This document shows, in pieces, positions 6,919-15,940 of a stretch of DNA of 34,650 bases. The position numbers and the translations under genes are program-made. The DNA comes from an uncultured Bacilli bacterium (GTDB lineage: Bacteria > Bacillota_I > Bacilli_A > RF39 > UBA660). The DNA lies in contig CALVRP010000092.1 of assembly GCA_944358665.1 (NCBI GenBank), forward strand, positions 1 through 34,650, read 5' to 3'. Every line of letters starts with the position of its first letter. Within the stretch, counting starts at the first letter, position 1. The notes under the pieces were generated by a model. The model was not told the origin of the DNA. It did no database searches and saw only the letters and a list, made by a program, of their open reading frames with translations.

Positions 6919-9314
6919 TGTATAATTTTAAAGAAATTGAAAAAAAGTGGCAAAAATATTGGGAAGAAAATGAAACATATAAATTTGATTTTAATGGCGA
7001 TAATAAAATATATTGTTTAGAAATGTTTTCTTATCCATCAGGAGCAAAATTACATCTAGGACATTGGTATAATTATTCAGTGCCTGATACTTGGGTAAGA
7101 TTTAAAAGAATGAATGGTTATAATGTTTATCAACCGATGGGCTTTGATGCGTTTGGCCTTCCTGCTGAAAATTACGCGATTAAAACCGGGATTCATCCCA
7201 AAGATAGTACTGAAGCTAATATTAAAAATATGATTGAGCAAATTAAAGCCATTGGTGGTACTTTTGATTGGCATAATGATGTTGTAACCTGTAGGCCTGA
7301 ATATTATAAATGGACGCAGTGGATGTTTTTAAAACTTTATGAACATGGTCTTGCTTATCAAAAAGAAGCACCTGTTAACTGGTGTCCATCTTGTAATACG
7401 GTTTTAGCCAATGAACAAGCTCAAGGCGGAATTTGTGAAAGATGTGGTAGTGAAGTTATTCATAAGAATTTAAAACAATGGTTGTTTAAAATTACTGATT
7501 ATGCGGATCAGTTAATTGATGACTTAGATAAAATTGATTGGCCTGAGAAAACTAAGACTGCGCAAAAAAATTGGATTGGTCGTAGTAAAGGCGCAATTAT
7601 TAAATTTAAAATAAAAGATTCTGAAGAAAGTTTTGAGGTTTTCACAACTAGATGTGATACTTTGTACGGTTGTACTTATTGTGTGTTGGCCCCTGAAAAT
7701 CCATTAGTTGATAAAATCGTTAAAGAAGAAAATTTAAATGCTGTGGAAAAATACAAAAAAGAAACATCTAAACTAAGTGAGATTGATAGGACTTCAACAG
7801 TAAAAGAAAAAACAGGTGTTTTTACGGGGGCTTATGCCATAAATCCAATAAATGGCAGAGAAGTACCAATTTGGATTTCTGATTATGTATTAGCAAGCTA
7901 TGGAACTGGTGCTGTAATGGCTGTTCCGGCTCATGATGAACGTGATTTTGAATTTGCTACTAAATTTAATTTACGAATTATTAGAGTTATTGAAGGCTGT
8001 GATCTTCCTTATATAGAAGAAGGTAAATATGTAAATTCTCCAATATTAGATGGATTTAGTAGTAAAGAAGAGGCTATTAATAAAATGATAGAATTTTTAG
8101 AAGAAAATAACTATGGTTACAAAAAAGTAAATTACCGTTTAAGAGACTGGTCTGTAGGCCGTCAAAGATATTGGGGAGCGCCAATTCCAATTATTTATTG
8201 TGATGATTGTGGTGTTGTACCAGTTCCTGAAGAAGATCTTCCAGTAGAGCTTCCTTATAATGTAGAATTCACACCAGATGGTGAAAGCCCTCTTGCTAAA
8301 TGTGAAGAATTTGTTAATTGTACTTGTCCAAAATGTGGCAAAAAAGCCAAAAGAGAAGTTGATACTTTAGATACCTTTGTATGTTCTTCTTGGTATCAAT
8401 TTAGATATGCTGATCCATTCAACAAGGAAATGCCTTTTTCAAAAGAAAAAGTAAATAAGATGCTTCCGGTCGATAAATATATTGGTGGAGCTGAACACTC
8501 TTGTATGCATTTAATTTATTCAAGGTTCTTTACTAAAGCACTTCGTGATATGGGCTATCTAGATTTTGATGAACCTTTTGCATCGCTTATTCACCAAGGT
8601 TTAATTTTAGATGCTAATGGTGCCAAAATGAGTAAATCAAAAGGCAATACAATTTCTCCAGATGATTATGTCGATAAATATGGCAGTGATATTTTAAGGA
8701 CATATCTAATGTTTGCTTTTAGTTATACCGATGGTGGCCCTTGGAGTGAAGAGGGTATTAAATCAATTGATAGATTTTATAAACGTATTTTAAATTTAAT
8801 TGAAGAATTTGATGGTAATGATTCCGATGAACGTTATGATGATGTCGATTATGTTTTAAATAATAGTATTAAATGTATAAGAAACGATTTAGATAATTTT
8901 CAATTTAATACTTCAATTTCGAGAATTATGGAATATTTAAATATTCTAATCAAAAAGAAAAGCGAAGGACTAAGTATTCCTAAGCATTATTTAGAACAAC
9001 TTATTCTTATTCTTGCGCCTTTTGCTCCGCATTTCACTGAAGAAATGTGGGAAAAATTAGGTCATACACCGAGTATTCATAATGAAAAATATCCAATGTA
9101 TGACGAAAGTAAAATGGTAAAAAATACTTTTGAATTAGTTGTTCAAGTAAATGGTAAAGTTCGCGGTAAAATAACCGTTTCTAGTGATATTAGTAAAGAA
9201 GAAATGGAAGAAATCGCACTAAAAAACGATAATGTTAAAAAGCATATAGAAGGTAAGGGAATCATTAAAGTGATTGTTATTCCTAAAAAGTTAGTTAATA
9301 TTGTAGTTAAATAA
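6918..9314 (+). CDS. leuS: Leucyl-tRNA synthetase
   Basis: LeuS attaches leucine to tRNA-Leu and edits misacylated tRNA. The 798-residue protein is of normal bacterial length. The class I signature is HLGH (residues 46-49) and the second signature is KMSKS (570-574). A zinc-binding insert with paired CxxC motifs (CPSCN, CERCG) follows the HIGH region. The CP1 editing domain shows TTRCDTLYG and YGTGAVMAVPAHDERD. The C-terminal anticodon-binding helices and small LeuS-type domain (VQVNGKVRGKI) are present. Its start overlaps the previous gene by one base and it closes the T-box operon, with a terminator directly after the stop. Confidence 0.98.
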   Translation: MYNFKEIEKKWQKYWEENETYKFDFNGDNKIYCLEMFSYPSGAKLHLGHWYNYSVPDTWVRFKRMNGYNVYQPMGFDAFGLPAENYAIKTGIHPKDSTEANIKNMIEQIKAIGGTFDWHNDVVTCRPEYYKWTQWMFLKLYEHGLAYQKEAPVNWCPSCNTVLANEQAQGGICERCGSEVIHKNLKQWLFKITDYADQLIDDLDKIDWPEKTKTAQKNWIGRSKGAIIKFKIKDSEESFEVFTTRCDTLYGCTYCVLAPENPLVDKIVKEENLNAVEKYKKETSKLSEIDRTSTVKEKTGVFTGAYAINPINGREVPIWISDYVLASYGTGAVMAVPAHDERDFEFATKFNLRIIRVIEGCDLPYIEEGKYVNSPILDGFSSKEEAINKMIEFLEENNYGYKKVNYRLRDWSVGRQRYWGAPIPIIYCDDCGVVPVPEEDLPVELPYNVEFTPDGESPLAKCEEFVNCTCPKCGKKAKREVDTLDTFVCSSWYQFRYADPFNKEMPFSKEKVNKMLPVDKYIGGAEHSCMHLIYSRFFTKALRDMGYLDFDEPFASLIHQGLILDANGAKMSKSKGNTISPDDYVDKYGSDILRTYLMFAFSYTDGGPWSEEGIKSIDRFYKRILNLIEEFDGNDSDERYDDVDYVLNNSIKCIRNDLDNFQFNTSISRIMEYLNILIKKKSEGLSIPKHYLEQLILILAPFAPHFTEEMWEKLGHTPSIHNEKYPMYDESKMVKNTFELVVQVNGKVRGKITVSSDISKEEMEEIALKNDNVKKHIEGKGIIKVIVIPKKLVNIVVK

Positions 9315-9334
9315 GGAAAATTCCTTATTTTTTT
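9309..9334 (+). terminator. Intrinsic terminator after leuS
   Basis: The stem AAATAAGG/CCTTATTT overlaps the stop codon and is followed by a T-run. Confidence 0.85.
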
Positions 9335-9376
9335 AATTTATATATAAATTAAAAAGGGTTTTAAAAACTTTTTTCT

Positions 9377-9382
9377 TATAAT
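9377..9382 (+). promoter_or_regulatory. Candidate -10 of the Rpn-type gene
   Basis: TATAAT lies about 45 bases before the probable start and GGAGG is at 9416-9420. No convincing -35 is seen. Confidence 0.4.
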
Positions 9383-9426
9383 ATTTATAGAGATAACTAG
9401 AAAAATATTATAAAGGAGGTTTTAGT

Positions 9427-10269
9427 ATAAAAAAGAAATTTTATACCGCAAAATACGATGCGGTTTTTAAGGCAATATTTTGTAATCCAAAAAATAGAGA
9501 TTTACTACAAACATTACTTGAAAGGTGTTTAAATCAAAAACTATCAATAATAAGTATAGAAGCCCCAGAAATAATAAAAAAGAATGTCTATATGAAAAAT
9601 AAAACTTTAGATGTTTTAGTAAAAGCAAAAGATAAATTAATTAATATTGAAGTAAATAGTGGCTATTATAATTCTTTAGATTATCGAAATAGTGTTTATA
9701 TATTTGAAAAGTATACTGAAGTGTTTAAAGCCGGAGATAAATATTCAAATAAAATAGATGTTATACAAATCAATTTTACAAGTGGCCTTCCTAAAGATGC
9801 ACCAGTAATAGATGAGTGTCAATATGGAAATTTAAAGACAGGAAAAGTAAAGGTGAAAAATTTAATATCCTATGAATATAATCTAGATAAAATAAAAGAA
9901 ATGTGCTACAATGGGAACAAGAAATATAATTATATTGCAGCCTTAGATTTTGAACAAAAAGATCTAGAAAAATATTGTAAAGGTGATGAATATATGGAGA
10001 GGTTTGAAAAAGAAGTTAATAAGTTAAATACCGATATTGAATTTACCGAATTTTTGAGTGCTGAAGAAGACAATGAAAGATTAAAAAACACATTAATTTA
10101 TGAAGCTGAAGAAAAAGGAAAAGCCGAAGGAATGATTGAAGGAAAAACTGAAGGTATTTTGACGGTGGCTAGAAACATGCTTGGTTTAAACATGAATATT
10201 GAGGATATTATGAAAGTTACAGGACTTACAGAAAAAGAAATACTTGCTTTAAAAGAAAATAATGGTTAA
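9427..10269 (+). CDS. Rpn/PDDEXK_2 family nuclease-transposase-like protein with an ATA start
   Basis: The product resembles the Rpn (recombination-promoting nuclease) and PDDEXK_2 family. It opens with KKFYTAKYDAVFKAIFCNP, the family N-terminus, followed by Asp62 in LDVLVK and Glu75 in NIEVN. The usual ExQ here reads E-V-N. The C-terminal tail has the typical repeat GKAEGMIEGKTEG and a short helical end (VTGLTEKEI). Conserved sequence begins right after ATA 9427, which sits 6 bases behind GGAGG (9416-9420). The first ATG in frame (9592) would remove 55 conserved residues including the YTAKYD motif. So the gene either starts at ATA, a very weak start, or has lost its ATG by one base change and is being silenced. 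It stands alone between two terminators. Confidence 0.75.
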   Translation: MKKKFYTAKYDAVFKAIFCNPKNRDLLQTLLERCLNQKLSIISIEAPEIIKKNVYMKNKTLDVLVKAKDKLINIEVNSGYYNSLDYRNSVYIFEKYTEVFKAGDKYSNKIDVIQINFTSGLPKDAPVIDECQYGNLKTGKVKVKNLISYEYNLDKIKEMCYNGNKKYNYIAALDFEQKDLEKYCKGDEYMERFEKEVNKLNTDIEFTEFLSAEEDNERLKNTLIYEAEEKGKAEGMIEGKTEGILTVARNMLGLNMNIEDIMKVTGLTEKEILALKENNG

Positions 10270-10309
10270 AAGAATTACAATAAATTAAGTTTTATTTAAT
10301 TCTTTTTTT
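10268..10309 (+). terminator. Intrinsic terminator after the Rpn-type gene
   Basis: AAAAGAATTA pairs with TAATTCTTTT, with an inner AATAAA/TTTATT stem, and a T-run follows. Confidence 0.85.
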
Positions 10310-10362
10310 ATGCCCAAAAATAATCTATTTCATATACTAAAGTGAGGGCATGGGGTGATCAG

Positions 10363-10590
10363 ATGAAATCATTAAATGATTTAAAGCTTGGAGAGGCTGG
10401 CAAAGTTATTAAAACTGAAGCTTCTCAAAATATAAGGAGAAGACTTTTGGACATTGGTCTAGTAAAAGGCAGTATTGTTAAACCAGTATTAATAAGCCCA
10501 GGCGGTGATATGGTGGCATATCAAATTAAAGGAGCTGTAGTGGCTATAAGAAAAAATGATACAAAGAAAATAATGGTGGAGGAAATTTAA
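10363..10590 (+). CDS. feoA: FeoA, ferrous iron transport accessory protein
   Basis: FeoA is a small SH3-like cytoplasmic protein that acts with the FeoB iron permease. The 75-residue product begins MKSLNDLKLGEAGKVI and keeps the family core RRRLLDIGLVKGS and the ending VVAIRKNDTKKIMV. ATG 10363 is chosen because GGGGTGA (10352-10358) precedes it. A longer GTG reading (10342) would add seven residues across that site. The stop overlaps the feoB start by one base, so the two are translationally coupled. TATACT at 10333-10338 is a possible -10. I see no Fur box I would defend. Confidence 0.92.
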   Translation: MKSLNDLKLGEAGKVIKTEASQNIRRRLLDIGLVKGSIVKPVLISPGGDMVAYQIKGAVVAIRKNDTKKIMVEEI

Positions 10591-12614
10591 TGAAAATTGG
10601 TTTAGTAGGAAACCCAAATGTTGGTAAAAGTACCATTTTTAATGCCTTGACCGGGTTGCACCAACACACTGGTAATTGGCCCGGTAAAACGGTTACTAAG
10701 GCTAGTGGATATAAAAAATATAAAGGAATCAATTATTTGATTGAAGATTTACCAGGAACATATTCCTTAATGGCTCATTCTAAAGAAGAAGAAGTAACTA
10801 GAGATTTTATTTATAACGGTGATTATGATGCTTTAATTATTGTTTGTGATGCCGTTTGTTTAGAAAGAAATCTAAATTTAGTTATGCAGATTTTAGAAAT
10901 AACGAATAAAGTTGTTGTTTGTATTAATTTAATGGATGAGGCTAAAAAGAAAAAGATTAATATTGATCTTAATAGACTTTCAGAAATTTTAAAAGTACCA
11001 GTTGTTCCAGCAACAGCTAGAAGTGGTAAGGGTCTTGAAGAGATTATGGAAAACTTAAGTAAAGTCGTTAAAAATGAAAATAGTTATTTTCAGATAAAAT
11101 ATAATGAATATTTAAAAGAAGCTATAGAAGAACTTGAAATATTTATTGACAACAATGAGTTAAATAAAGATGTTGTTTGTTTAAATTTACTAACTAATAA
11201 AAAAAGTACAGTTGGAAATTATCAAAAGTTATATAATGATAAAATCTTTTTAAATAAATTGTCGGAAGTAAAAAATAAACTTTATAAAAAGGGAATAAAA
11301 AACGAAGACATTGAAACTTTGATTACTGAGGAGATAGTTGCGCAAGCCAGCGCTATAGCAAGCAAAGTGGTTACGTTTGAAAAAAAAGATTATCAGAAAA
11401 GAGATCGGCTAATTGATAAAGTAGTAACCCATAAAATTTTTAGTATTCCAATTATGCTACTATTGCTTTTATTTATTTTTTGGATAACTATTACTGGCGC
11501 TAATGCACCATCACAAATTTTATATGATTTATTCTTCAGTATTGAAGATGATTTAACTAATATTTTAACTTATTTACATATTCCAGATAGTGTAAATAAT
11601 ATGTTAGTTTATGGTGTTTACCGGGTTTTAGCTTGGGTTATATCAGTGATGTTACCCCCAATGGCTATATTTTTTCCTTTATTTACTTTATTAGAAGATT
11701 TAGGGTATTTACCTAGAATCGCTTTTTGTCTAGATAAAGCATTTAAAAAATGTGCCTCTTGCGGAAAACAAGCATTAACTATGGCTATGGGGTTTGGGTG
11801 TAATGCGGTAGGTGTTACAGGTGCGAGAATAATAGATTCGCCAAGAGAAAGATTAATGGCTATTTTAACTAATGTTTTTGTACCTTGTAATGGTAGGTTC
11901 CCATTACTTATAACTATGATTACAATGTTTTTAATAGCTGGTGGAAACAGTTTTACTAGTTCTTTAGTTCTTACCTTATTTATAGTAATTGGAATAATGG
12001 TAACCTTTCTTGTTACTAAAATATTATCAAAAACGCTTTTAAAAGGTGTTCCTTCATCTTTTACTTTAGAGCTTCCGGCTTACAGAAGGCCACAAATAAC
12101 GAAAGTGATTGTTCGTTCCATATTTGATAGAACTATTTTTGTTTTAAAAAGAGCTATATGTGCTAGTGCACCAGCAGGCCTCGTTATCTGGCTTATGGCT
12201 AATATTAGTATAGAAAGTGAAAGTATTTTACAAATATGTGCCAATGCTTTAGATCCATTTGCTAATTTAATTGGTTTAGATGGTGTGATTTTAATGGCTT
12301 TTATTCTCGCGATTCCAGCTAATGAAATAGTTATTCCAATTATTATCATGGGATATATGTCTTTAGGTTACTTAACAGACATGAATGACTTAACAGCTTT
12401 AAAAGATTTATTTATTCAAAATGGATGGACACCATTAACAGCTATCTGTGTTATGCTATTTTCGCTTATGCATTGGCCTTGTTTAACAACTCTTCTAACT
12501 ATAAAAAAAGAAACCGGCAGTTTAAAGTGGACCATACTTGCATTTTTAATTCCAACAGTAGTCGGAATAACAATCTGTTTCTTGGTTACAACTATATATA
12601 ATTTAATTTTTTAA
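10590..12614 (+). CDS. feoB: FeoB, Fe(II) permease with GTPase domain
   Basis: FeoB imports ferrous iron across the cytoplasmic membrane. The 674-residue protein has an N-terminal G domain: G1 GNPNVGKST (residues 7-15), G3 DLPGTYSL and G4 NLMD. A helical regulator region follows, then a polytopic membrane part from about residue 285. It includes the two Gate motifs, with the conserved Cys in SCGKQALTMAMGFGCNAVG and in FVPCNGRFPLL. The C-terminal region shows LMHWPCLTTLLTIKKETGS. Length is normal for a FeoB without the extra C-terminal FeoC-like domain. A shared convergent terminator follows. Iron import by this route fits an anaerobic gut setting. Confidence 0.97.
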   Translation: MKIGLVGNPNVGKSTIFNALTGLHQHTGNWPGKTVTKASGYKKYKGINYLIEDLPGTYSLMAHSKEEEVTRDFIYNGDYDALIIVCDAVCLERNLNLVMQILEITNKVVVCINLMDEAKKKKINIDLNRLSEILKVPVVPATARSGKGLEEIMENLSKVVKNENSYFQIKYNEYLKEAIEELEIFIDNNELNKDVVCLNLLTNKKSTVGNYQKLYNDKIFLNKLSEVKNKLYKKGIKNEDIETLITEEIVAQASAIASKVVTFEKKDYQKRDRLIDKVVTHKIFSIPIMLLLLLFIFWITITGANAPSQILYDLFFSIEDDLTNILTYLHIPDSVNNMLVYGVYRVLAWVISVMLPPMAIFFPLFTLLEDLGYLPRIAFCLDKAFKKCASCGKQALTMAMGFGCNAVGVTGARIIDSPRERLMAILTNVFVPCNGRFPLLITMITMFLIAGGNSFTSSLVLTLFIVIGIMVTFLVTKILSKTLLKGVPSSFTLELPAYRRPQITKVIVRSIFDRTIFVLKRAICASAPAGLVIWLMANISIESESILQICANALDPFANLIGLDGVILMAFILAIPANEIVIPIIIMGYMSLGYLTDMNDLTALKDLFIQNGWTPLTAICVMLFSLMHWPCLTTLLTIKKETGSLKWTILAFLIPTVVGITICFLVTTIYNLIF

Positions 12615-12617
12615 AAT

Positions 12618-12653
12618 AAAAAGTAAAGATTCAATTTTCATCTTTACTTTTTT
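12618..12653. terminator. Bidirectional terminator between feoB and the XRE gene
   Basis: AAAAAGTAAAGAT pairs with ATCTTTACTTTTT around a 9-base loop. Poly-A on one side and poly-T on the other let it work on both strands. It overlaps the last codons of the minus-strand gene. Confidence 0.85.
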
Positions 12654-12846
12654 CAATAGTTATTAATTCTCCTGGATTACAGTTTAAATAGTAACAAAAT
12701 TCTTCAATATATTTAAAGGAAATAGAAGTGGTTTCTCCGCGAATAATTTTATTTAAATTTCTAGAGGTAATATTCATCTTTTGCCTTAGCCAGTATTTAC
12801 TTTTTTTATTTTTTTTAAGCAGTTCTTCAATATTTATTTTAATCAT
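12631..12846 (-). CDS. Small XRE/Cro-type helix-turn-helix regulator
   Basis: The 71-residue protein is almost entirely one lambda-repressor-like HTH. The order is INIEELLKKNKKSKYWLRQK (helix 1-2), MNITSRNLNKIIRGETTSIS (recognition helix region) and FKYIEEFCYYLNCNPGELIT (helices 4-5). I start it at the ATG at 12846 behind GGTGAT; the in-frame codons before it lie in the ribosome site. It is divergent to the large DGR target gene and shares the 175-base intergenic region, so it may regulate that gene or itself. That is inference; no operator palindrome stands out. Confidence 0.85.
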   Translation of the reverse strand: MIKINIEELLKKNKKSKYWLRQKMNITSRNLNKIIRGETTSISFKYIEEFCYYLNCNPGELITIEKSKDEN

Positions 12847-12862
12847 AGGTATCACCAACTTA

Positions 12863-12891
12863 ATTTTATATTTATATTAAAATGTTGTCAA
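12863..12891 (-). promoter_or_regulatory. Promoter of the XRE regulator
   Basis: On the minus strand TTGACA (12891-12886) is separated by 17 bases from TAAAAT (12868-12863). Confidence 0.75.
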
Positions 12892-12920
12892 ATAAAATGA
12901 TTTATCAAAAATATTACTTG

Positions 12921-12951
<31 letters not shown>

Positions 12952-13021
12952 TTAATAAAAATAAAAATGTACTAGAAAGTATATAACCTTTCACAATACC
13001 ATAAAAATAAGAGGTGATTTT

Positions 13022-15910
13022 ATGAGGCGGGAGCGCAAAAGAAATAAAATAATAATAATGGTTAGTGCTGTTATATTATGTCTAATGGGAGTGGGTTATG
13101 CAGCTTTTCAAACCCAGTTAGATATTAAAGGAAATACCGAAATAAGTAGTGAGTGGAATATTAAAATAATAAGTGCCGAAGTAAGTGACATTGGTGGTTC
13201 TGGTGAGAATGTTAAAAATACTTATACTGATTTAACAGCTAATTTAGAAGCCAACTTATATAGTAAAGGTGATTATGTAGAGTATGAGGTTATAGTTGAA
13301 AACGCCGGAACTTTTGATGCGAAATTAGATACTTTAGGAATAACTAATAGTAATAATGAAGCGGTTAAAATAACATCATCAGGTTTAATAAAAGGTCAGC
13401 CTCTTTATAAAGGAGAGAGTGCTACTTTAACAGTAAGAATAGAATACAATAGTAATTACGAAGGAGACGCATCCGGAACTAGCGGAGAGACAACAGTAGA
13501 TTTAGGATTTGTTCAAAATAGTGAAGGAACAATAGTTCCAACAAATGATTATTTAGTAACTTATGATTACACTACTAATGGCGGAGAAAGTACAACTGCC
13601 GAGAATGAATATATAACTGAAGGCGAAAGTATTAATCTAAACTATACAGCTACTAAAACTAATTATGAATTTATAGGCTGGAATACAAATCAAGGGGCCT
13701 CAGAAGGATTAACTTCATTAACAATGGGAACAAGTGATATAACATTATATGCCATTTTTGAAGAGAGAATCCCACCAGAGATTAAACTATCTATTGGTGA
13801 TAATGTAGAAGGAGAAAATGATTGGTATAAAGGCTTAGATATAAATGTAGAAGCATCAGATAATGATAGTATAAAAGAAGCCTTATATTGTACAACTACA
13901 GAAGACACATGTACTCCAAATAAAAAGTTAGAACTTACAAATAATAAAGGAACAGTACAACTTGAAAGTAATAAAGATGCAAGTAAAGTATGCGTAAAGG
14001 CTACTGATAATGTTGGTAATGAAAGTACTACAAAATGCACAGATAGTTATAAAGTAGATGGAGAAGTTCCAACAATATCAAATATGACTGTAACTCCAGA
14101 TGATGATACCATGACAATAGAGTTAGAATCTAGTGACAATGAAAGTGGAATAGCTAAATATTATTTCAGTAAAGATAGTGGAAATAGTTATATAGAAAGT
14201 GATAATCCAAATTACACTTTTACATCACTAGATGAAGGAGATTATTTAGTAACTGCTTATGTTAAGGATAAAGCCGGAAATATCTCGGAGATAGAGGCTA
14301 AGTCAACTACTATAAGATATGCAGCCTTCTGTGAACATAATGACATAACTGATTTAGGAGACTGTATCATAGCTACCGAAGCTGGAAATGAAACTGATAT
14401 AGAACTTGCAAAATCCACTATAGAAGCTAAAGGGACACCTAATTTTAATACAACCAGTCCAAGCATTGTTTATAATGAATTACACGGAACAACAACATCG
14501 ACAACATCACATACATATTATGATAATATAGGAACAAATTATAGTTTTAATGCGACTACAGGAATATATACATTAAGAGATTATAGTTATGTCGATCCAT
14601 CTTCAATAGATTATAGTAGTGGAGATTATTATACTTGTATATCAACAGCTACAAGTTGTTCGACATTATATAAAATAACTGGAGTAACCACATCAACAAA
14701 CTCTTCCACTGGTCAAATCACGTATACAATAACAAAATATAACTACACCCAAACTCCAGCAAGTTATGATACAAGTGGAGTAGGAATGTATGCCGGAGAA
14801 GATAATGATGGAACTACCTATTATTACCGTGGCTCAGTTGGTGGAAACTACGTAAAATTTAATAATATGTACTGGCGAATAATAAGAGTAAATGGTGATG
14901 GCTCAGTTCGAATGATATATGATGGAACAAGTGCTCATGCTAATGGAGAGGCAAGCAGTAATAGACAAGTAACAACTAAAGCTTTTAATTCATATATCAA
15001 TGATAATGCCTATGTTGGTTATATGTATGGCGATGTCAATAATTTTGAGCAAACAGATAGTGGGTCTGTAACCTTTACCTATACTGGATTATCCAGCTCA
15101 GCAAGGTATTACTATGGTACGGATTATACTTTTAATGAAAGCACAAGAAGTTATACATTATCCGGAGATTTACACAATGGAACTTTAAGTAGTAGTCAAG
15201 TAGGATATTATACATGCTTTAGTACATCTAGTACGGCCTCATGCCAAAGATTATTCTATACTACAAGATATGCTTCAAGTACTTCAATGGTTGTAAGTGC
15301 AAGAGGTTACGGTTCAACATCATTAGAAGGAGCGCATGCCAATGTCACTGATAGTACAATGAAAACATACTTAGATAGTTGGTATAGTAGTAACTTAAGT
15401 AATCTCGATGATAAAATCTCTAAAGATGCAGTATTCTGTAATAACCGAAATAAATCAAGCAAAAATAGTGGAACATATACCAATACTGGTTATGGAATAA
15501 CACCAACAATCTATGGATATGAAAGATTCTGGAACTGGGCATCACAAGGAAAGTTAGATCCAACGTTAATGTGTGAAACGAATGATAGCTTTAGTGTTAA
15601 CCGGGGCAATAAAAAATTAACATACCCAGTTGGATTAATTACTGCTGATGAAGTAAACATAGCTGGCGGAATGACTGGTATGGTAAATTCGTTATATTAT
15701 TTATACACCGGAACTACATACTGGACCATGTCGCCGTCGTACTTCAGCAACTGGTTTAACGCTCTCGAGATGCTCGTCGACTCCTCAGGAGCGCTGGGCA
15801 GCAACGGCACCTCGAATGCGTACGGCGTGCGCCCAGTTATCAACCTAAATGCTGATAATCTGACGGTAACTGGATCTGGAACCATGGAAGACCCATTTGT
15901 TGTTTCGTAA
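13022..15910 (+). CDS. DGR-diversified multidomain surface protein with C-terminal variable region
   Basis: This is the target protein of the retroelement, 962 residues. The N-terminus is basic, then has one hydrophobic helix (about 9-27, ending GVGYAAFQTQLDIKG) like TasA/SipW-substrate proteins, followed by a beta-rich domain to about 175. Residues about 180-248 match an InlB B-repeat (ending YEFIGWNTN...DITLYAIFEE). Two Ig-like domains follow (about 250-347 with DNVGNESTTKC, and 348-432 with VKDKAGNISE). The last 530 residues contain YWRIIRVNGDGSVRMIYDGT and end in GVRPVINLN, consistent with a C-type-lectin/FGE-like ligand fold. The VR encodes residues 903-938. Codons 907, 909, 915, 918, 920, 926, 927 and 929 differ from the template, all at AAC codons of the TR. 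GAGGTGAT precedes ATG 13022. It is probably displayed on the surface with the variable face outward; the ligand is unknown. Confidence 0.92.
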   Translation: MRRERKRNKIIIMVSAVILCLMGVGYAAFQTQLDIKGNTEISSEWNIKIISAEVSDIGGSGENVKNTYTDLTANLEANLYSKGDYVEYEVIVENAGTFDAKLDTLGITNSNNEAVKITSSGLIKGQPLYKGESATLTVRIEYNSNYEGDASGTSGETTVDLGFVQNSEGTIVPTNDYLVTYDYTTNGGESTTAENEYITEGESINLNYTATKTNYEFIGWNTNQGASEGLTSLTMGTSDITLYAIFEERIPPEIKLSIGDNVEGENDWYKGLDINVEASDNDSIKEALYCTTTEDTCTPNKKLELTNNKGTVQLESNKDASKVCVKATDNVGNESTTKCTDSYKVDGEVPTISNMTVTPDDDTMTIELESSDNESGIAKYYFSKDSGNSYIESDNPNYTFTSLDEGDYLVTAYVKDKAGNISEIEAKSTTIRYAAFCEHNDITDLGDCIIATEAGNETDIELAKSTIEAKGTPNFNTTSPSIVYNELHGTTTSTTSHTYYDNIGTNYSFNATTGIYTLRDYSYVDPSSIDYSSGDYYTCISTATSCSTLYKITGVTTSTNSSTGQITYTITKYNYTQTPASYDTSGVGMYAGEDNDGTTYYYRGSVGGNYVKFNNMYWRIIRVNGDGSVRMIYDGTSAHANGEASSNRQVTTKAFNSYINDNAYVGYMYGDVNNFEQTDSGSVTFTYTGLSSSARYYYGTDYTFNESTRSYTLSGDLHNGTLSSSQVGYYTCFSTSSTASCQRLFYTTRYASSTSMVVSARGYGSTSLEGAHANVTDSTMKTYLDSWYSSNLSNLDDKISKDAVFCNNRNKSSKNSGTYTNTGYGITPTIYGYERFWNWASQGKLDPTLMCETNDSFSVNRGNKKLTYPVGLITADEVNIAGGMTGMVNSLYYLYTGTTYWTMSPSYFSNWFNALEMLVDSSGALGSNGTSNAYGVRPVINLNADNLTVTGSGTMEDPFVVS
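15728..15835 (+). repeat. DGR variable repeat (VR)
   Basis: It aligns without gaps to 16010-16117 (offset 282). There are 12 differences, at 15740, 15747, 15764, 15765, 15773, 15774, 15779, 15797, 15798, 15801, 15806 and 15807. Every one is at an A in the template (A to G seven times, A to T three, A to C two). The 3' end, GCGTACGGCGTGCGCCCA, is identical in both copies and is the likely initiation-of-mutagenic-homology site. The block is much richer in GC than its surroundings. Confidence 0.96.
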
Positions 15911-15919
15911 GAAACAACA
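15898..15919. other. Perfect hairpin/cruciform just after the VR
   Basis: TGTTGTTTC, a 4-base GTAA loop, and GAAACAACA form a perfect 9-bp inverted repeat spanning the stop codon. No T-run follows on the plus strand, so it is not a normal terminator. A hairpin with an 8-bp stem and 4-base loop near the VR is a known target-recognition element in the Bordetella phage DGR. This one may have that role, although it lies about 60 bases past the VR end. Confidence 0.6.
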
Positions 15920-15940
15920 TTAAAAAACTTAATAATGATA

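Noticed and set aside
13690..14040. Minus-strand ORFs within the variable protein gene
   Set aside because: Their composition is that of reverse-translated Ser/Thr-rich coding sequence and they lack ribosome sites.
15836..15841. Extending the VR/TR match past CCCA
   Set aside because: After 15835 only scattered bases agree and a non-adenine difference appears at 15839, so the A-to-G at 15836 was not counted.
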